Positions 41,899 to 49,914 of a DNA stretch of 64,000 nt are shown here, one piece after another (position 1 is the stretch's first letter; each line of letters begins with the position of its first letter). A program made the position numbers and the translations under genes. Under the pieces are notes generated by a model that ran no database searches, was not told where the DNA came from, and saw only the letters and a list, made by a program, of their open reading frames with translations. The DNA is taken from the NCBI RefSeq assembly GCF_008123515.1, contig NZ_VSSR01000029.1, positions 124,001 to 188,000 on the forward strand, written 5' to 3'. Source of the DNA: Bradyrhizobium cytisi (GTDB taxonomy: Bacteria; Pseudomonadota; Alphaproteobacteria; Rhizobiales; Xanthobacteraceae).

Positions 41899-42666
41899 AT
41901 GTCCGAAAGGTTCCATGGCAAGGTCATCATCGTCACAGGGGCGCCTTCCGGCATCGGAGAAGCCACGGCACGTCGCTTCGTGGCTGAGGGCGCCAAAGTG
42001 GCCATGGTTGACCGCAACAAAGATCTCCTTGAGAAAGTCGCCAAGAGCCTGCCCGTCGACAAGACCATGGCTCATGGCGCCGACGTATCGGATTCGAAGG
42101 CGGTTGACCGTATGGTCGCCGCAGTCCTCGAGCGCTTCGGACGTTTGGACGTTATCGTGAACAACGCCGGCGTCCATGAAGGCGGCGATGTGGCGGCGAT
42201 CACCGACGACAAGTGGCGAAACGTCATGGCGATCGACGTCGATGGCGTATTTTACGGCTGCCGCGCAGCGCTACCCCATCTTGAGAAGACAAATGGCTCG
42301 ATCGTGAACACGGCATCGGTTTCAGGGACCGGCGGCGACTGGGGCATGAGCCCCTACAACGCGGCCAAGGGGGCGGTCGTGAATCTTACGCGAGCTCTTG
42401 CGCTCGACTTCGGCAAGAAGGGCGTCCGCGTGAACGCGGTTTGTCCGAGCCTCACGCGCACTGGAATGACCGAAGACATGATGGATGACAAAAAACTACT
42501 CGCGAAGTTCGCCGAGCGGATCCCGTTGGGGCGCGTCTGCGAGCCGAAGGAAGTCGCCGCAGTCATCGCCTTCCTCGCCAGTGAAGACGCGAGCTTCATG
42601 ACCGGGGCCAATGTGGCGGTTGATGGTGGCGTGTCCGCCTCCAACGGGCAGCCGCCGCAGGAATAG
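41899..42666 (+). CDS. Short-chain dehydrogenase/reductase
   Basis: A 255-residue classical SDR: cofactor loop VTGAPSGIGEATARRFVAEG (TGxxxGIG), VIVNNAGVHEGGDV, catalytic Ser in IVNTASVSGTGG, Tyr and Lys in SPYNAAKGAVVNLTRALALD, and the C-terminal VNAVCPSLTRTGM with FMTGANVAVDGG. NAD(P)-dependent oxidation or reduction of an unknown alcohol or ketone. Asp after strand 2 (VAMVDRNKDL) suggests NAD. ATG 41899 gives MSERFHGKV; a frame start at 41851 is less likely. Confidence 0.92.
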   Translation: MSERFHGKVIIVTGAPSGIGEATARRFVAEGAKVAMVDRNKDLLEKVAKSLPVDKTMAHGADVSDSKAVDRMVAAVLERFGRLDVIVNNAGVHEGGDVAAITDDKWRNVMAIDVDGVFYGCRAALPHLEKTNGSIVNTASVSGTGGDWGMSPYNAAKGAVVNLTRALALDFGKKGVRVNAVCPSLTRTGMTEDMMDDKKLLAKFAERIPLGRVCEPKEVAAVIAFLASEDASFMTGANVAVDGGVSASNGQPPQE

Positions 42667-42696
42667 CGCCTCGACGGACCGCTGTAGAGCGAGCAT

Positions 42697-42722
42697 GGAA
42701 CAAACCTGCTGATTCGTGCCTT
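42697..42722 (+). promoter_or_regulatory. Near-consensus EcfG-type promoter
   Basis: GGAAC at 42697-42701, 17 bases, CCTT at 42719-42722. One mismatch in the -10 element; the next start is 42744. Confidence 0.3.
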
Positions 42723-42743
42723 AGTTTTTTTTGGAGGACCGAA

Positions 42744-43037
42744 ATGGCACGTGCAGCATGGAAACGACCCGCCTCGCCCATCGGCAAGAAGGGGCCGCGC
42801 AAGGCAAGCCCCTCATATAAGCGGCGCTCGCGTCAGCCGTGGTCGACGGCTGATGTCAGAATGTTGAGACAGCTCGCGAAGGGCAATACGCCCACGGGAG
42901 TGATGAGCATCAAGCTTCAACGCCCGATCACGGCGATTCGCAGCAAGGCTCAGCGCGAAGGTATTTCGTTGAAGCCGATCAATCGCTCTCCTTATAACCG
43001 GCGCGCGACGAAGACAGGCGCAAGGAAACGCCGCTGA
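42744..43037 (+). CDS. Small very basic protein, possible DNA-binding fold
   Basis: A 97-residue protein with TTTGGAGG upstream. The first 30 residues are Lys/Arg/Pro-rich (MARAAWKRPASPIGKKGPRK). The middle looks like a Myb/SANT-like or homeodomain-like helix set, PWSTADVRMLRQLAKGNTPT, GVMSIKLQRPITAIRSKAQR, then a basic tail. The W-S-x-x-D-x-x-x-L-x-x-L-A-x-G...I-x-x-x-L-x-R-x-x-x-A-I-x-x-K-A pattern is like GcrA- or SANT-type DNA-binding motifs. It could be a small chromatin or stress regulator. Confidence 0.7.
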   Translation: MARAAWKRPASPIGKKGPRKASPSYKRRSRQPWSTADVRMLRQLAKGNTPTGVMSIKLQRPITAIRSKAQREGISLKPINRSPYNRRATKTGARKRR

Positions 43038-43225
43038 CGGTTTGAGCCCGGTCTCTCAGCGAGGCCGCGCTCGTCGATGTCTCGTTCGTCCACTTTGCGC
43101 ATCGGGTCGTAGCGCGCACTCTTCAGGAAGCCGGGATGATGCTCACCGGGGTTTGAGTGCCGCTTTTCGAGCGCATTGCAATTACCCACGGAAGCGCTTC
43201 GCCGGCTCGGCACAATCCGGCTTTG

Positions 43226-43618
43226 TTACGGATTCCAGCCGCCGCTCCCATAGGGACGCGTGATAATTTCGAGCAGGTGCCCGTTCAGCTCCTCGAAATA
43301 GATACCGCGCCCGCCGTCGTGATTGTTGATTTTGCCTGCTGTTTGCCGACCGGGATCGGCCCAATAGGCCAGGTTCCGCTGGCAAATTCGCTCGAGTATC
43401 GCGTCGAACTCGGCGTCGCCAACCAGAAATGCGTAGTGCTGATGCGCAATCTCGCCTTTCGAGTCCATGTAATCGAGATTGGCGCCGTTGTCGGTCGTCA
43501 CCATGTAGAACGGCCCCCAACGCCGCGGCGCCGGCAATCCCAGCATCTCGGCGAGGTAGTCAGCCGAGGCCTTGCTGTCGCGAGCCGCCAGAATCGTGTG
43601 ATTGAAATCGATTGTCAT
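43226..43618 (-). CDS. VOC-family (glyoxalase/dioxygenase superfamily) protein
   Basis: A 130-residue vicinal-oxygen-chelate protein: MTIDFNHTILAARDSKASAD, YLAEMLGLPAPRRWGPFYMV, QHYAFLVGDAEFDAILERIC and the C-terminal GRGIYFEELNGHLLEIITRP with the usual metal Glu. The first metal ligand would be His in FNHT. Single-domain members bind metal as dimers and act on diverse small molecules; substrate unknown. ATG 43618 follows GGGAGAT. A weak GGAAC-N16-CATT element lies upstream on the minus strand (43744-43720). Confidence 0.85.
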   Translation of the reverse strand: MTIDFNHTILAARDSKASADYLAEMLGLPAPRRWGPFYMVTTDNGANLDYMDSKGEIAHQHYAFLVGDAEFDAILERICQRNLAYWADPGRQTAGKINNHDGGRGIYFEELNGHLLEIITRPYGSGGWNP

Positions 43619-43719
43619 GATGGCATCTCCCACAACAGAGAACACGACCTGCCGAGCTCGCACCTCGATGCGACCGGATCAGATCCTCACAGCCCGATCG
43701 GGCATTTTCCCTCTCGTCA

Positions 43720-43744
43720 AATGAGAGCGATCGATACCCGTTCC
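43720..43744 (-). promoter_or_regulatory. Near-consensus EcfG-type promoter
   Basis: Minus strand: GGAAC at 43744-43740, 16 bases, CATT at 43723-43720. One mismatch; 102 bases upstream of the VOC gene, so weaker support than the others. Confidence 0.25.
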
Positions 43745-43808
43745 AATGCCTGCGGCATTTGAGCGGCGCCAGGATCCCGCTGGCGTCACCTGGCCCGCCG
43801 GAACAACA

Positions 43809-43833
43809 GGAACTTGCTTCGGCCTCCGTCGTT
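43809..43833 (+). promoter_or_regulatory. EcfG-type general-stress promoter (exact match)
   Basis: GGAAC at 43809-43813, 16 bases, CGTT at 43830-43833. It ends 44 bases before ATG 43878 and rules out the earlier in-frame start at 43746. Confidence 0.68.
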
Positions 43834-43877
43834 GGGCGGCGACTTGCCCCACCTCGCCCAGCAACGGAAGTTCTCCC

Positions 43878-44945
43878 ATGCGTTGGTTTTCAAAGGCACA
43901 AGCCACGTTGTCACTCCGGACAATCGCATTTGCCGTAACGTTCAGCATGAGTATGGCGGCGTGCGAAGCGGCGCACGCCGAGGGACCGAAGCCGATCTCC
44001 GGCGACGAACCATCATCTCTCGCCTTGCGCAGCGGCCTGCCCGCCGATTTCGATCGGCAATTCACGCATGCTTATATCGAGGCCAATGGCGTGCGCTTGC
44101 ACTATGTCGTCGGCGGTCCCGCCAGCGGCGAAATGATCATCCTCCTGCATGGCTGGCCGCAAACCTGGTATACTTGGCGGCATGTCATGCCGGCGCTGGC
44201 GGCGGCCGGATTTCGCGTGGTCGCGGTGGACTATCGCGGCGCGGGCGATTCGGACAAGCCGCAAGGTGGTTATGACAAGGCGACCATGGCCGCCGATATC
44301 CGCAGCATGGTTCATCAATTTGGCCGCGATCGGATTGATCTGGTTGGCCGCGACATCGGCGCGATGGTCGCCTACGCCTATGCGGCTCAATGGCCAGCCG
44401 AGATCAGCAAGCTCGCGCTGCTCGACGTGCCCTTGCCCGGCACCCAAGTTTGGGACGAGGCGCTCGCCAAGCAGGACCCGCAGATCTGGCATTTCGGTCT
44501 GCATCAGCAGCGCGACGTCGCGGAGATGCTCGTTGCCGGTCGCGAGCACGCCTATGTTTCCGACTTCTACAAGAAGCGGCTCGCAGCGCCGGTGGCCGAT
44601 GAAGATGTTGCCGTATACGCGCGCGCCTACACTGCTCCCGGCGGTCTCAGGGCCGGGTTCGAACTCTACCGTGCCTTTCCTGAGGACGAGCAGCGCTTCA
44701 AGACATTCATGAGCAGAAAGCTGTCGATGCCGGTTCTGGCGCTGGCGGGCGAGAAGAGCAATGGTTGGACGGAAACCGCGATGGCGAAGGAGGTCGCGCA
44801 GGACGTGCATGGCGGTGTTGCGCCGAAGACAGGACACTGGTTGCCCGATGAAAATCCCGACTATCTTTCACGGCAACTTCTCGCCTTTTTGCGCGATCAC
44901 GGCAGCGGCGAGCGTCTGGGAGCACAGACGGACCAGCATGATTGA
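43878..44945 (+). CDS. Exported alpha/beta hydrolase (epoxide-hydrolase/dehalogenase type)
   Basis: A 355-residue secreted protein: leader LRTIAFAVTFSMSMAACEAA, which reads as a signal peptide with a possible lipobox Cys (MAAC). Hydrolase core: MIILLHGWPQTWYTWRHVMP (oxyanion HGWP), VVAVDYRGAGDSDKP, nucleophile Asp in DLVGRDIGAMVAYAYAAQWP and the catalytic His in VAPKTGHWLPDENPDYLSRQ. An Asp nucleophile points to epoxide hydrolase or haloalkane/fluoroacetate dehalogenase chemistry. Exact EcfG promoter upstream; followed within 40 bases by the SRPBCC gene. Confidence 0.88.
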   Translation: MRWFSKAQATLSLRTIAFAVTFSMSMAACEAAHAEGPKPISGDEPSSLALRSGLPADFDRQFTHAYIEANGVRLHYVVGGPASGEMIILLHGWPQTWYTWRHVMPALAAAGFRVVAVDYRGAGDSDKPQGGYDKATMAADIRSMVHQFGRDRIDLVGRDIGAMVAYAYAAQWPAEISKLALLDVPLPGTQVWDEALAKQDPQIWHFGLHQQRDVAEMLVAGREHAYVSDFYKKRLAAPVADEDVAVYARAYTAPGGLRAGFELYRAFPEDEQRFKTFMSRKLSMPVLALAGEKSNGWTETAMAKEVAQDVHGGVAPKTGHWLPDENPDYLSRQLLAFLRDHGSGERLGAQTDQHD

Positions 44946-44982
44946 TCTCGAACCGTCATATTGAAATAGGGAGGAGCGCGCG

Positions 44983-45477
44983 ATGACCAGGGTCGTTGAG
45001 ACCACGCGGATTACCGAAAGGCCGGATGCGCTTTGGACGGATATCGGCAGGTTCGGCGCCGTCGGGCAATGGTACCCATTATTGTCCAAGGTCGAGAGTG
45101 AGGGCGAACGTGCAGGTGCTCTCCGCACGGCCGAAGGCACGGACGGAGATCGACAGATCGAGCGTTTGCTCGAGGCTGCGCCGGCACGGCATTCTTACCG
45201 CTACCGAATGGAAAAGACGGCCATGCCGGTTCGCGACTACACCGCCGAATTGCGGGTGAACGATAACCACGACGGCTCCAGCACCGTCGTATGGTCAGCG
45301 GAATTCGAGCCAACGTCGGACGGGGCAAGGACGGTCGAGGATGTCAGAAATTTTTTGAAAGCGGGTCTCGACAACATTGCGAAGCTGCACGGCCGGCGAC
45401 AGCCCTCCCACGTCCGGGCGCGTGCTGGAGCCCGAGCAGCTCGTTTGCCGAACCAACGAGCTGGACATTGCCTATGA
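44983..45477 (+). CDS. SRPBCC (START/Bet v1-like) family protein
   Basis: A 164-residue protein with GGAG upstream. N-terminal VVETTRITERPDALWTDIGR then FGAVGQWYPLLSKVESEGER is the standard SRPBCC helix-grip start (W-x-x-I-x-x-F-x-x-x-x-x-W), followed by RHSYRYRMEKTAMPVRDYTA and VVWSAEFEPT. It probably binds a hydrophobic ligand. The last 40 residues (RARAGARAARLPNQRAGHCL at the end) look unrelated to the fold and overlap the next gene, suggesting the original stop was lost. Confidence 0.8.
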   Translation: MTRVVETTRITERPDALWTDIGRFGAVGQWYPLLSKVESEGERAGALRTAEGTDGDRQIERLLEAAPARHSYRYRMEKTAMPVRDYTAELRVNDNHDGSSTVVWSAEFEPTSDGARTVEDVRNFLKAGLDNIAKLHGRRQPSHVRARAGARAARLPNQRAGHCL

Positions 45478-45988
45478 GAGGACGGGGCCGGTCGACGGCC
45501 GACCGCTTGTTCTTGTGCATGGCTGGCCGGACAACGTTCGATGCTGGGACAAGACGATCGCGGGGCTCGGCGGGCACAAGTTCTGTATCTACGCACCCTA
45601 CCTTCGTGGATCGGGGCCGCCCCAATTCCTGCACGACTCCATCATGCGCAGCGGCGCAATTGCGGCCCTCACGCTCGACCTGTCGCAATTCCTGGACGCG
45701 CTGAATCTGAACGACGTCGTGCTCGCCGGCTATGGCTGGGGAGCACGTGCCGCATACGGAGTGGCCGCGCTGTTTCCGCAAAGACTGGCCGCTCTTGTGA
45801 CCGCGGCGGCAGGTTACGCAACCGCCATTCCGCCGCGCGACAGCGAGTTCTTCAAAAACGATGACCATTCCGGCGAACTAGACGGCTCAGCTCTGTGGCA
45901 ACATCACTGGAATGAAAAGAAAGGTCGCTCGTCAATGAATTTCTGTACGCCGAATGCAGAAGTAGCCATGGCGCATCCTCAGGCCTAG
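45422..45988 (+). pseudogene. Truncated alpha/beta hydrolase without nucleophile
   Basis: From GTG 45422 the product starts like a normal hydrolase: VCRTNELDIAYERTGPVDGR, PLVLVHGWPDNVRCWDKTIA, and reaches the nucleophile elbow VVLAGYGWGARAAYGVAALF, where relatives have G-H-D-W-G or G-H-S-W-G. Both the His and the nucleophile are changed (Y, G). The frame ends after 188 residues, before the cap domain and catalytic His, and the tail is not hydrolase-like. It overlaps the SRPBCC gene by 56 bases. A decaying paralogue is most likely. Confidence 0.7.
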
Positions 45989-46497
45989 CCGCGTCCTGCG
46001 GCGGAACCGCCTCGGGTTGACTCCCGGGTGCCGGGACAAGGTCGCGCGTCGGATCTCGGCGTGCGTTGCGGTCGGAGCAACTTCTACCTAAGCCCTGCTC
46101 ACGCTTTCCGCTGCACCCGGGTGACTATTCTCGTCGGCGGCCAGCCTCCCACCGGCGCAAGGGCGCCTCAAACGATCCAGAGGGAGACATTTTCGTGTCG
46201 AAACTGAACCTTCCTGAATGAGTGACGCCGCTCGCAGAGGTATCGAAGACCAACTCGAGCGATCCGCAGGTTCGTCCCGCGAGCCTAATTCCGGCGCGGG
46301 AGCGCTCGGTGGCGCCGCAAAGCCTAAGATATTTCTGGGCCACGTGTGGCGGTCAGCGCGTCCGTGAGGAGCGCGCTGCACGGAGCGGCAGCAAAGCCCC
46401 GATTGACGCACCTGATTATGTACATCCCGGTCGCTTCCGGACTATCAAAGGGCGTCCGAACAAGTAAACTGTCCCCCGGTGGGCACTCGGAAACGGC
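45989..46497. other. Region without a convincing gene
   Basis: About 500 bases. A 49-residue plus-strand frame (46218-46367) starts MSDAARRGIEDQLERSAGSS but has no ribosome site and no known relatives in my memory; other frames look like chance. No FixK or EcfG element was seen before the histidine kinase gene. Confidence 0.4.
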
Positions 46498-48192
46498 ATG
46501 AGCCAGCGCAAGTTCATGGGACTTGTCGGCGGTGCGACAGCATCAGGGCCGGACATTGCGCAAGCGGGCCAGCGATCGGCCAACGCGGCCGCCAAGCCCG
46601 CTCACGACGATGAGCAAGAATTCCCATTGATCATCGCGAACATGCCCGCAACCCCTCGCCAAAAGGCCTGGGCGGTGGGTGTAGCCGTCTCGCTCATTGT
46701 CGTTGCAGCGGTCATTGCGCCGTTCGCCAGAATCCAGCTGGGCCAGATCAATGGCTTCGTCCCGGTTTTACAGACTGCCTTGAGCCTGGCCGAACTCATC
46801 ACGGCAGCCCTACTGTTTGCCCAATTTGCGATCCAACCTCGGCGCGCGCTTCTCGCACTCGCAAGTGGATACGTCTTCAGCGGATCGTTTGCATTCTTGC
46901 AGACGCTCGCTTTTCCGAACGGGTACGCTCCCGCAGGTGCCATAGGGGATGGACTGAACAGCCCCGCTTGGCTTTACGTGCTTTGGCACTCGGTCTTTCC
47001 CGCGACGATCCTGGTCTACGGGTTCACGAAGGATCATTCCCCCGCCGACAGACCAGGCAGAGCTGCAGTAGCGGCGATCGCAATTGCCATCGGCTGCATC
47101 GCCGCCGCGATAGCAGGCCTGACGTGGATGGTGACCGCGAAAGCCGAATATCTCCCTAGTTTCTACGTGAGCGACGTCAGGCATCAGACGCCTCTCGGCA
47201 ATCAGGTCAACCTGATACTTTTGCTATGGAACGTGACTGCTCTCGCCGTCTTGTTTGTGCGCATGCGCACCATTCTTGACCTCTGGCTGATGGTGACTTT
47301 GCTCGCCTACTTGCCCAATTTCCTGGTGGCGATCATCGGCAGCTCGGTTCGATTCACCATCGGTTGGTATGCAGCACGCGGCTTCGTTCTAGTCGGCAGC
47401 TGCATGTTGCTAACCGTATTGCTCATCGAAACGATGTTTCTGTATTCGAGCCTCGCCAGCGTCATTGCCCTGCAGCGACGAGAACGAGCGAACCGGATTC
47501 TCAGCATCGACGCGGTCACTGGCGCGATCGCCCATGAGCTGAGATCTCCTTTGGGGGCGATCTCGCTCAATGCTGCGACAGGCCTGAGTCACCTGCGAGC
47601 TGCCTCCCCCGAGCTGGAGGACCTCGAGAACATCCTCTGTGACATCGAAGCCGACGGCAACCGGGCCGCTGACGTCATATCGAGCATTCGCGAGATGACA
47701 ATCAAAACGGGGCACGGAGGCGCTTCGACAAACGTCGAGGATATCGTAGAGCTTGCGCTGAGACTGTTGAAGCACGATCTCTTAGCCAATGGGGTATCAG
47801 TAGCTACGGAGTTTCAGGGCAACATTCCTCCAATCGCCCTGGACGGCACTGAGCTTCAGCAAATTGTCTTGAACCTCTGCAAAAATGCGATTGACGCAAT
47901 GAGTTCTGTCCCAGCCGATCAACGGGAGCTCCGTATGAAAACCGGTCTTGATGGTGGCACAACGGTCCATTTGTCCGTTGAAGACTCGGGCACCGGCATC
48001 TCACCAAGTGATCAAGAGCGCATCTTCGACCCGTTCTTCACGACGAAACAAGGCGGTATGGGATTGGGGCTGGCCATCTCCTCCAACTTGGCCGCAAGGT
48101 GTGGAGGAAAGCTGAGGCTGGTCAAATCGGACGTCAAGGGCTCCGTTTTCGAGCTGGAAATGCCCATTTCCGCTCCTGCTTCCGTCCAGTAG
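46498..48192 (+). CDS. Membrane sensor histidine kinase (MASE4-like sensor)
   Basis: A 564-residue kinase. Residues about 55-315 carry seven to eight membrane helices with a MASE4-like pattern (PFARIQLGQINGFVPVLQTA, then AELITAALLFAQFAIQPRRA and FLQTLAFPNGYAPAGA). The kinase part has the H-box GAIAHELRSPLGAISLNAAT (His about 349), N-box LQQIVLNLCKNAIDAMSSVP, G-boxes SVEDSGTGISPSDQERIFDP and KQGGMGLGLAISSNLA. No receiver domain or neighbouring response regulator is seen. The first 48 residues are hydrophilic; ATG 46642 is an alternative start. Confidence 0.88.
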   Translation: MSQRKFMGLVGGATASGPDIAQAGQRSANAAAKPAHDDEQEFPLIIANMPATPRQKAWAVGVAVSLIVVAAVIAPFARIQLGQINGFVPVLQTALSLAELITAALLFAQFAIQPRRALLALASGYVFSGSFAFLQTLAFPNGYAPAGAIGDGLNSPAWLYVLWHSVFPATILVYGFTKDHSPADRPGRAAVAAIAIAIGCIAAAIAGLTWMVTAKAEYLPSFYVSDVRHQTPLGNQVNLILLLWNVTALAVLFVRMRTILDLWLMVTLLAYLPNFLVAIIGSSVRFTIGWYAARGFVLVGSCMLLTVLLIETMFLYSSLASVIALQRRERANRILSIDAVTGAIAHELRSPLGAISLNAATGLSHLRAASPELEDLENILCDIEADGNRAADVISSIREMTIKTGHGGASTNVEDIVELALRLLKHDLLANGVSVATEFQGNIPPIALDGTELQQIVLNLCKNAIDAMSSVPADQRELRMKTGLDGGTTVHLSVEDSGTGISPSDQERIFDPFFTTKQGGMGLGLAISSNLAARCGGKLRLVKSDVKGSVFELEMPISAPASVQ

Positions 48193-48243
48193 CGGTTTGA
48201 GAGCATCACGATCGTTCCGCCTTCGCTCCAATTCACAACACCT

Positions 48244-48549
48244 CTACCGCAACCCCAGCAACGATCGGGCATAGCCACTTGCTTTGGCCTCTTTCCGGCA
48301 GACGTAGCTGCCCTCAAGGCCAGAACCGTAGCGCTTTTGCTTTCGAGAATAGTACCGGCCCACGCGGAAATCGAGCCAAACCACTTCGTCTTCGGGGCAG
48401 TGGCGTTGTGCCTGCCCCTCGTAGCGAAACGGCGTCAGCGGTGCTGCATGTGAGCTTCCGATTCCCCACATCACGACCAACAGAAGCAGGAGACCGGCTC
48501 GTCGAACAGATCTCCATAACGTTTGGCGAGCGGAGGGATACACGTTCAC
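48244..48549 (-). CDS. Exported small hypothetical protein
   Basis: A 101-residue protein with a signal peptide (RRAGLLLLLVVMWGIGSSHA, cleavage after SHA). The mature part has a Cys pair (HCPEDEVVWLDFRVGRYYSR, later GSYVCRKEAKASGYARSLLG); the H-C-P-x-D-x-V-V-W-L pattern is frequent in small rhizobial exported proteins, where the two Cys probably form a disulfide. ATG 48549 overlaps the stop of the preceding gene (ATGA). Last gene of the DUF3300 operon. Function unknown. Confidence 0.75.
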   Translation of the reverse strand: MNVYPSARQTLWRSVRRAGLLLLLVVMWGIGSSHAAPLTPFRYEGQAQRHCPEDEVVWLDFRVGRYYSRKQKRYGSGLEGSYVCRKEAKASGYARSLLGLR

Positions 48550-49013
48550 CTCAAGGAGATCGTGATCTGGCTGAGGTTAGCGGCGAACTCCAGCCCAGCC
48601 TTTGGTCCCTGCAGCACCATCGTGACACCTTTGTCGTTGCGCAGCTGAACGCCATTGATGCCGCCGACTAGGGCAGCCCCGCCGCCAACCGAACTGTACG
48701 TGCCGGCGAAGTCGCTGATCTCACGAATGCCCGAAGCCCAACCCTTGAGCCGACCGAAGCTGGCGCCGGCGGTAACGCCCAAGCTCAATCCGCTGACGCT
48801 GAACGGGTAGTTGCGGCCGCGATAAGTGAGCACGCCGTTCCCGGCGCCGCCGCCCACCAGCAGCCCGGCCTTGATGATCTTGACGCGGACCTGACCCGAG
48901 GCCTGCGCAAAGGTGGGCGTCGCGGGGACAAGGAGTGCGAGCAGCACAATGGCCGCAAGACGCCCAAGTAACTGAAGCAACAACTCCGTCCGTCGCTCAG
49001 GGCTTTGGAACAT
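48546..49013 (-). CDS. Exported glycine-rich beta protein, paralogue of the gene at 56947
   Basis: A 155-residue protein with signal peptide (LGRLAAIVLLALLVPATPTF). The mature part is built of short Gly-rich strands: VRVKIIKAGLLVGGGAGNGV, LTYRGRNYPFSVSGLSLGVT, GGGAALVGGINGVQLRNDKG VTMVLQ. The gene at 56947-57384 has the same order of motifs (F-T-K-G-G-F-I-V-G-V-G-G-G-E-G-V, R-G-H-K-Y-P-F-T-V-S-G-M-S-V-G), so both are members of one family, recalled as hypothetical outer or periplasmic proteins. Start overlaps DUF2950 by 17 bases. Confidence 0.78.
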   Translation of the reverse strand: MFQSPERRTELLLQLLGRLAAIVLLALLVPATPTFAQASGQVRVKIIKAGLLVGGGAGNGVLTYRGRNYPFSVSGLSLGVTAGASFGRLKGWASGIREISDFAGTYSSVGGGAALVGGINGVQLRNDKGVTMVLQGPKAGLEFAANLSQITISLR

Positions 49014-49914
49014 CGACCTTCTTCCAGGTTTGGTCCGGGTCGAACGCGGTGATGCGGGTAGCGAGGGCCTTGGTTCGAGGCCCGAGATCCTTCTGGTAGA
49101 CGATGCCTGCATGGTTGACCAGGAAGGTCATCACGCCGGAATTGCCGTACTCGCCAGGCCAGGCGATCAGCGCGAAACCGCCGATCATCTTGCCCTTGAT
49201 GACATAGTCAAGTGCGCCCCCTGGCGCGTTTGACCCCTGTCCCTTCAGGATGCGGAAATAGTAGCCATGATAGGGCGCCGGCCCTTCCTCGGCCTTGTAG
49301 CCTTCAGCCGAAGCCTGTGCCGCCAGTGCGCCGAGCGGGCTCGGATCGCTGTCGTCGCGCCAGAACAACCCATCCTTTTTGCCGGCACTGCTTGCGATAC
49401 GCTGTGCGTACACGCCGGCTCCGTCCCCGCGATCCTTGTCGGCGTATTCGTTCTCGGCATCGACAAAGGCGAGACTGGTCTGGATCGCGTCGAGCTCATT
49501 GCGGCCGATGCGGCGATACAGCACTTCGATGCGGCCTTCGGCGGTATCGAATTCCCAGCCGGTCTTGGTGTTGACGAGCGGGATCGGGAACGGGAAGTCG
49601 TCCGGGCCCAGCATCAGCGTCGCCTTCTTGTTACCCTCCGTCTTGATCGAATGCTTGGCGTCATACATCGAGGTGAAGCGTTGCCGGATGTCGACGTCGG
49701 CGACCTCGTCGCCGGACGAGACGATGTCCTCGGCGGCGCTGCCGAGGACTTTCAGGATGGCCCGGTCCGGTCCGCTTTTGACGGCGGCGGCGAGCCCCAC
49801 TGCTGCATCCTCCGGTGTCGGATAGGACTGCTGCGCCAGGGATGGCGAGCTGAGGAGCGCCAGCGCCATGATGGTCGGCAAGGCTGCACGATGAAGCGAC
49901 TTCAAACCCATCAT
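48997..49914 (-). CDS. DUF2950-family exported protein
   Basis: A 305-residue DUF2950 protein with signal peptide (LPTIMALALLSSPSLAQQSY). Typical blocks: YPTPEDAAVGLAAAVKSGPD, LVNTKTGWEFDTAEGRIEVL YRRIGRNELDAIQ, and GGFALIAWPGEYGNSGVMTF LVNHAGIVYQKDLG near the end. In many proteobacteria DUF2950 and DUF3300 genes are adjacent, as here; the role is unknown but envelope-located. The start ATG 49914 overlaps the stop of the DUF3300 gene. Confidence 0.9.
   Translation of the reverse strand: MMGLKSLHRAALPTIMALALLSSPSLAQQSYPTPEDAAVGLAAAVKSGPDRAILKVLGSAAEDIVSSGDEVADVDIRQRFTSMYDAKHSIKTEGNKKATLMLGPDDFPFPIPLVNTKTGWEFDTAEGRIEVLYRRIGRNELDAIQTSLAFVDAENEYADKDRGDGAGVYAQRIASSAGKKDGLFWRDDSDPSPLGALAAQASAEGYKAEEGPAPYHGYYFRILKGQGSNAPGGALDYVIKGKMIGGFALIAWPGEYGNSGVMTFLVNHAGIVYQKDLGPRTKALATRITAFDPDQTWKKVDVPKP

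Noticed and set aside
41761..42177. N-terminal extension of the DJ-1 gene
   Set aside because: It overlaps the SDR gene in antisense, and the DJ-1 family starts at MDLTGKKIAIL.
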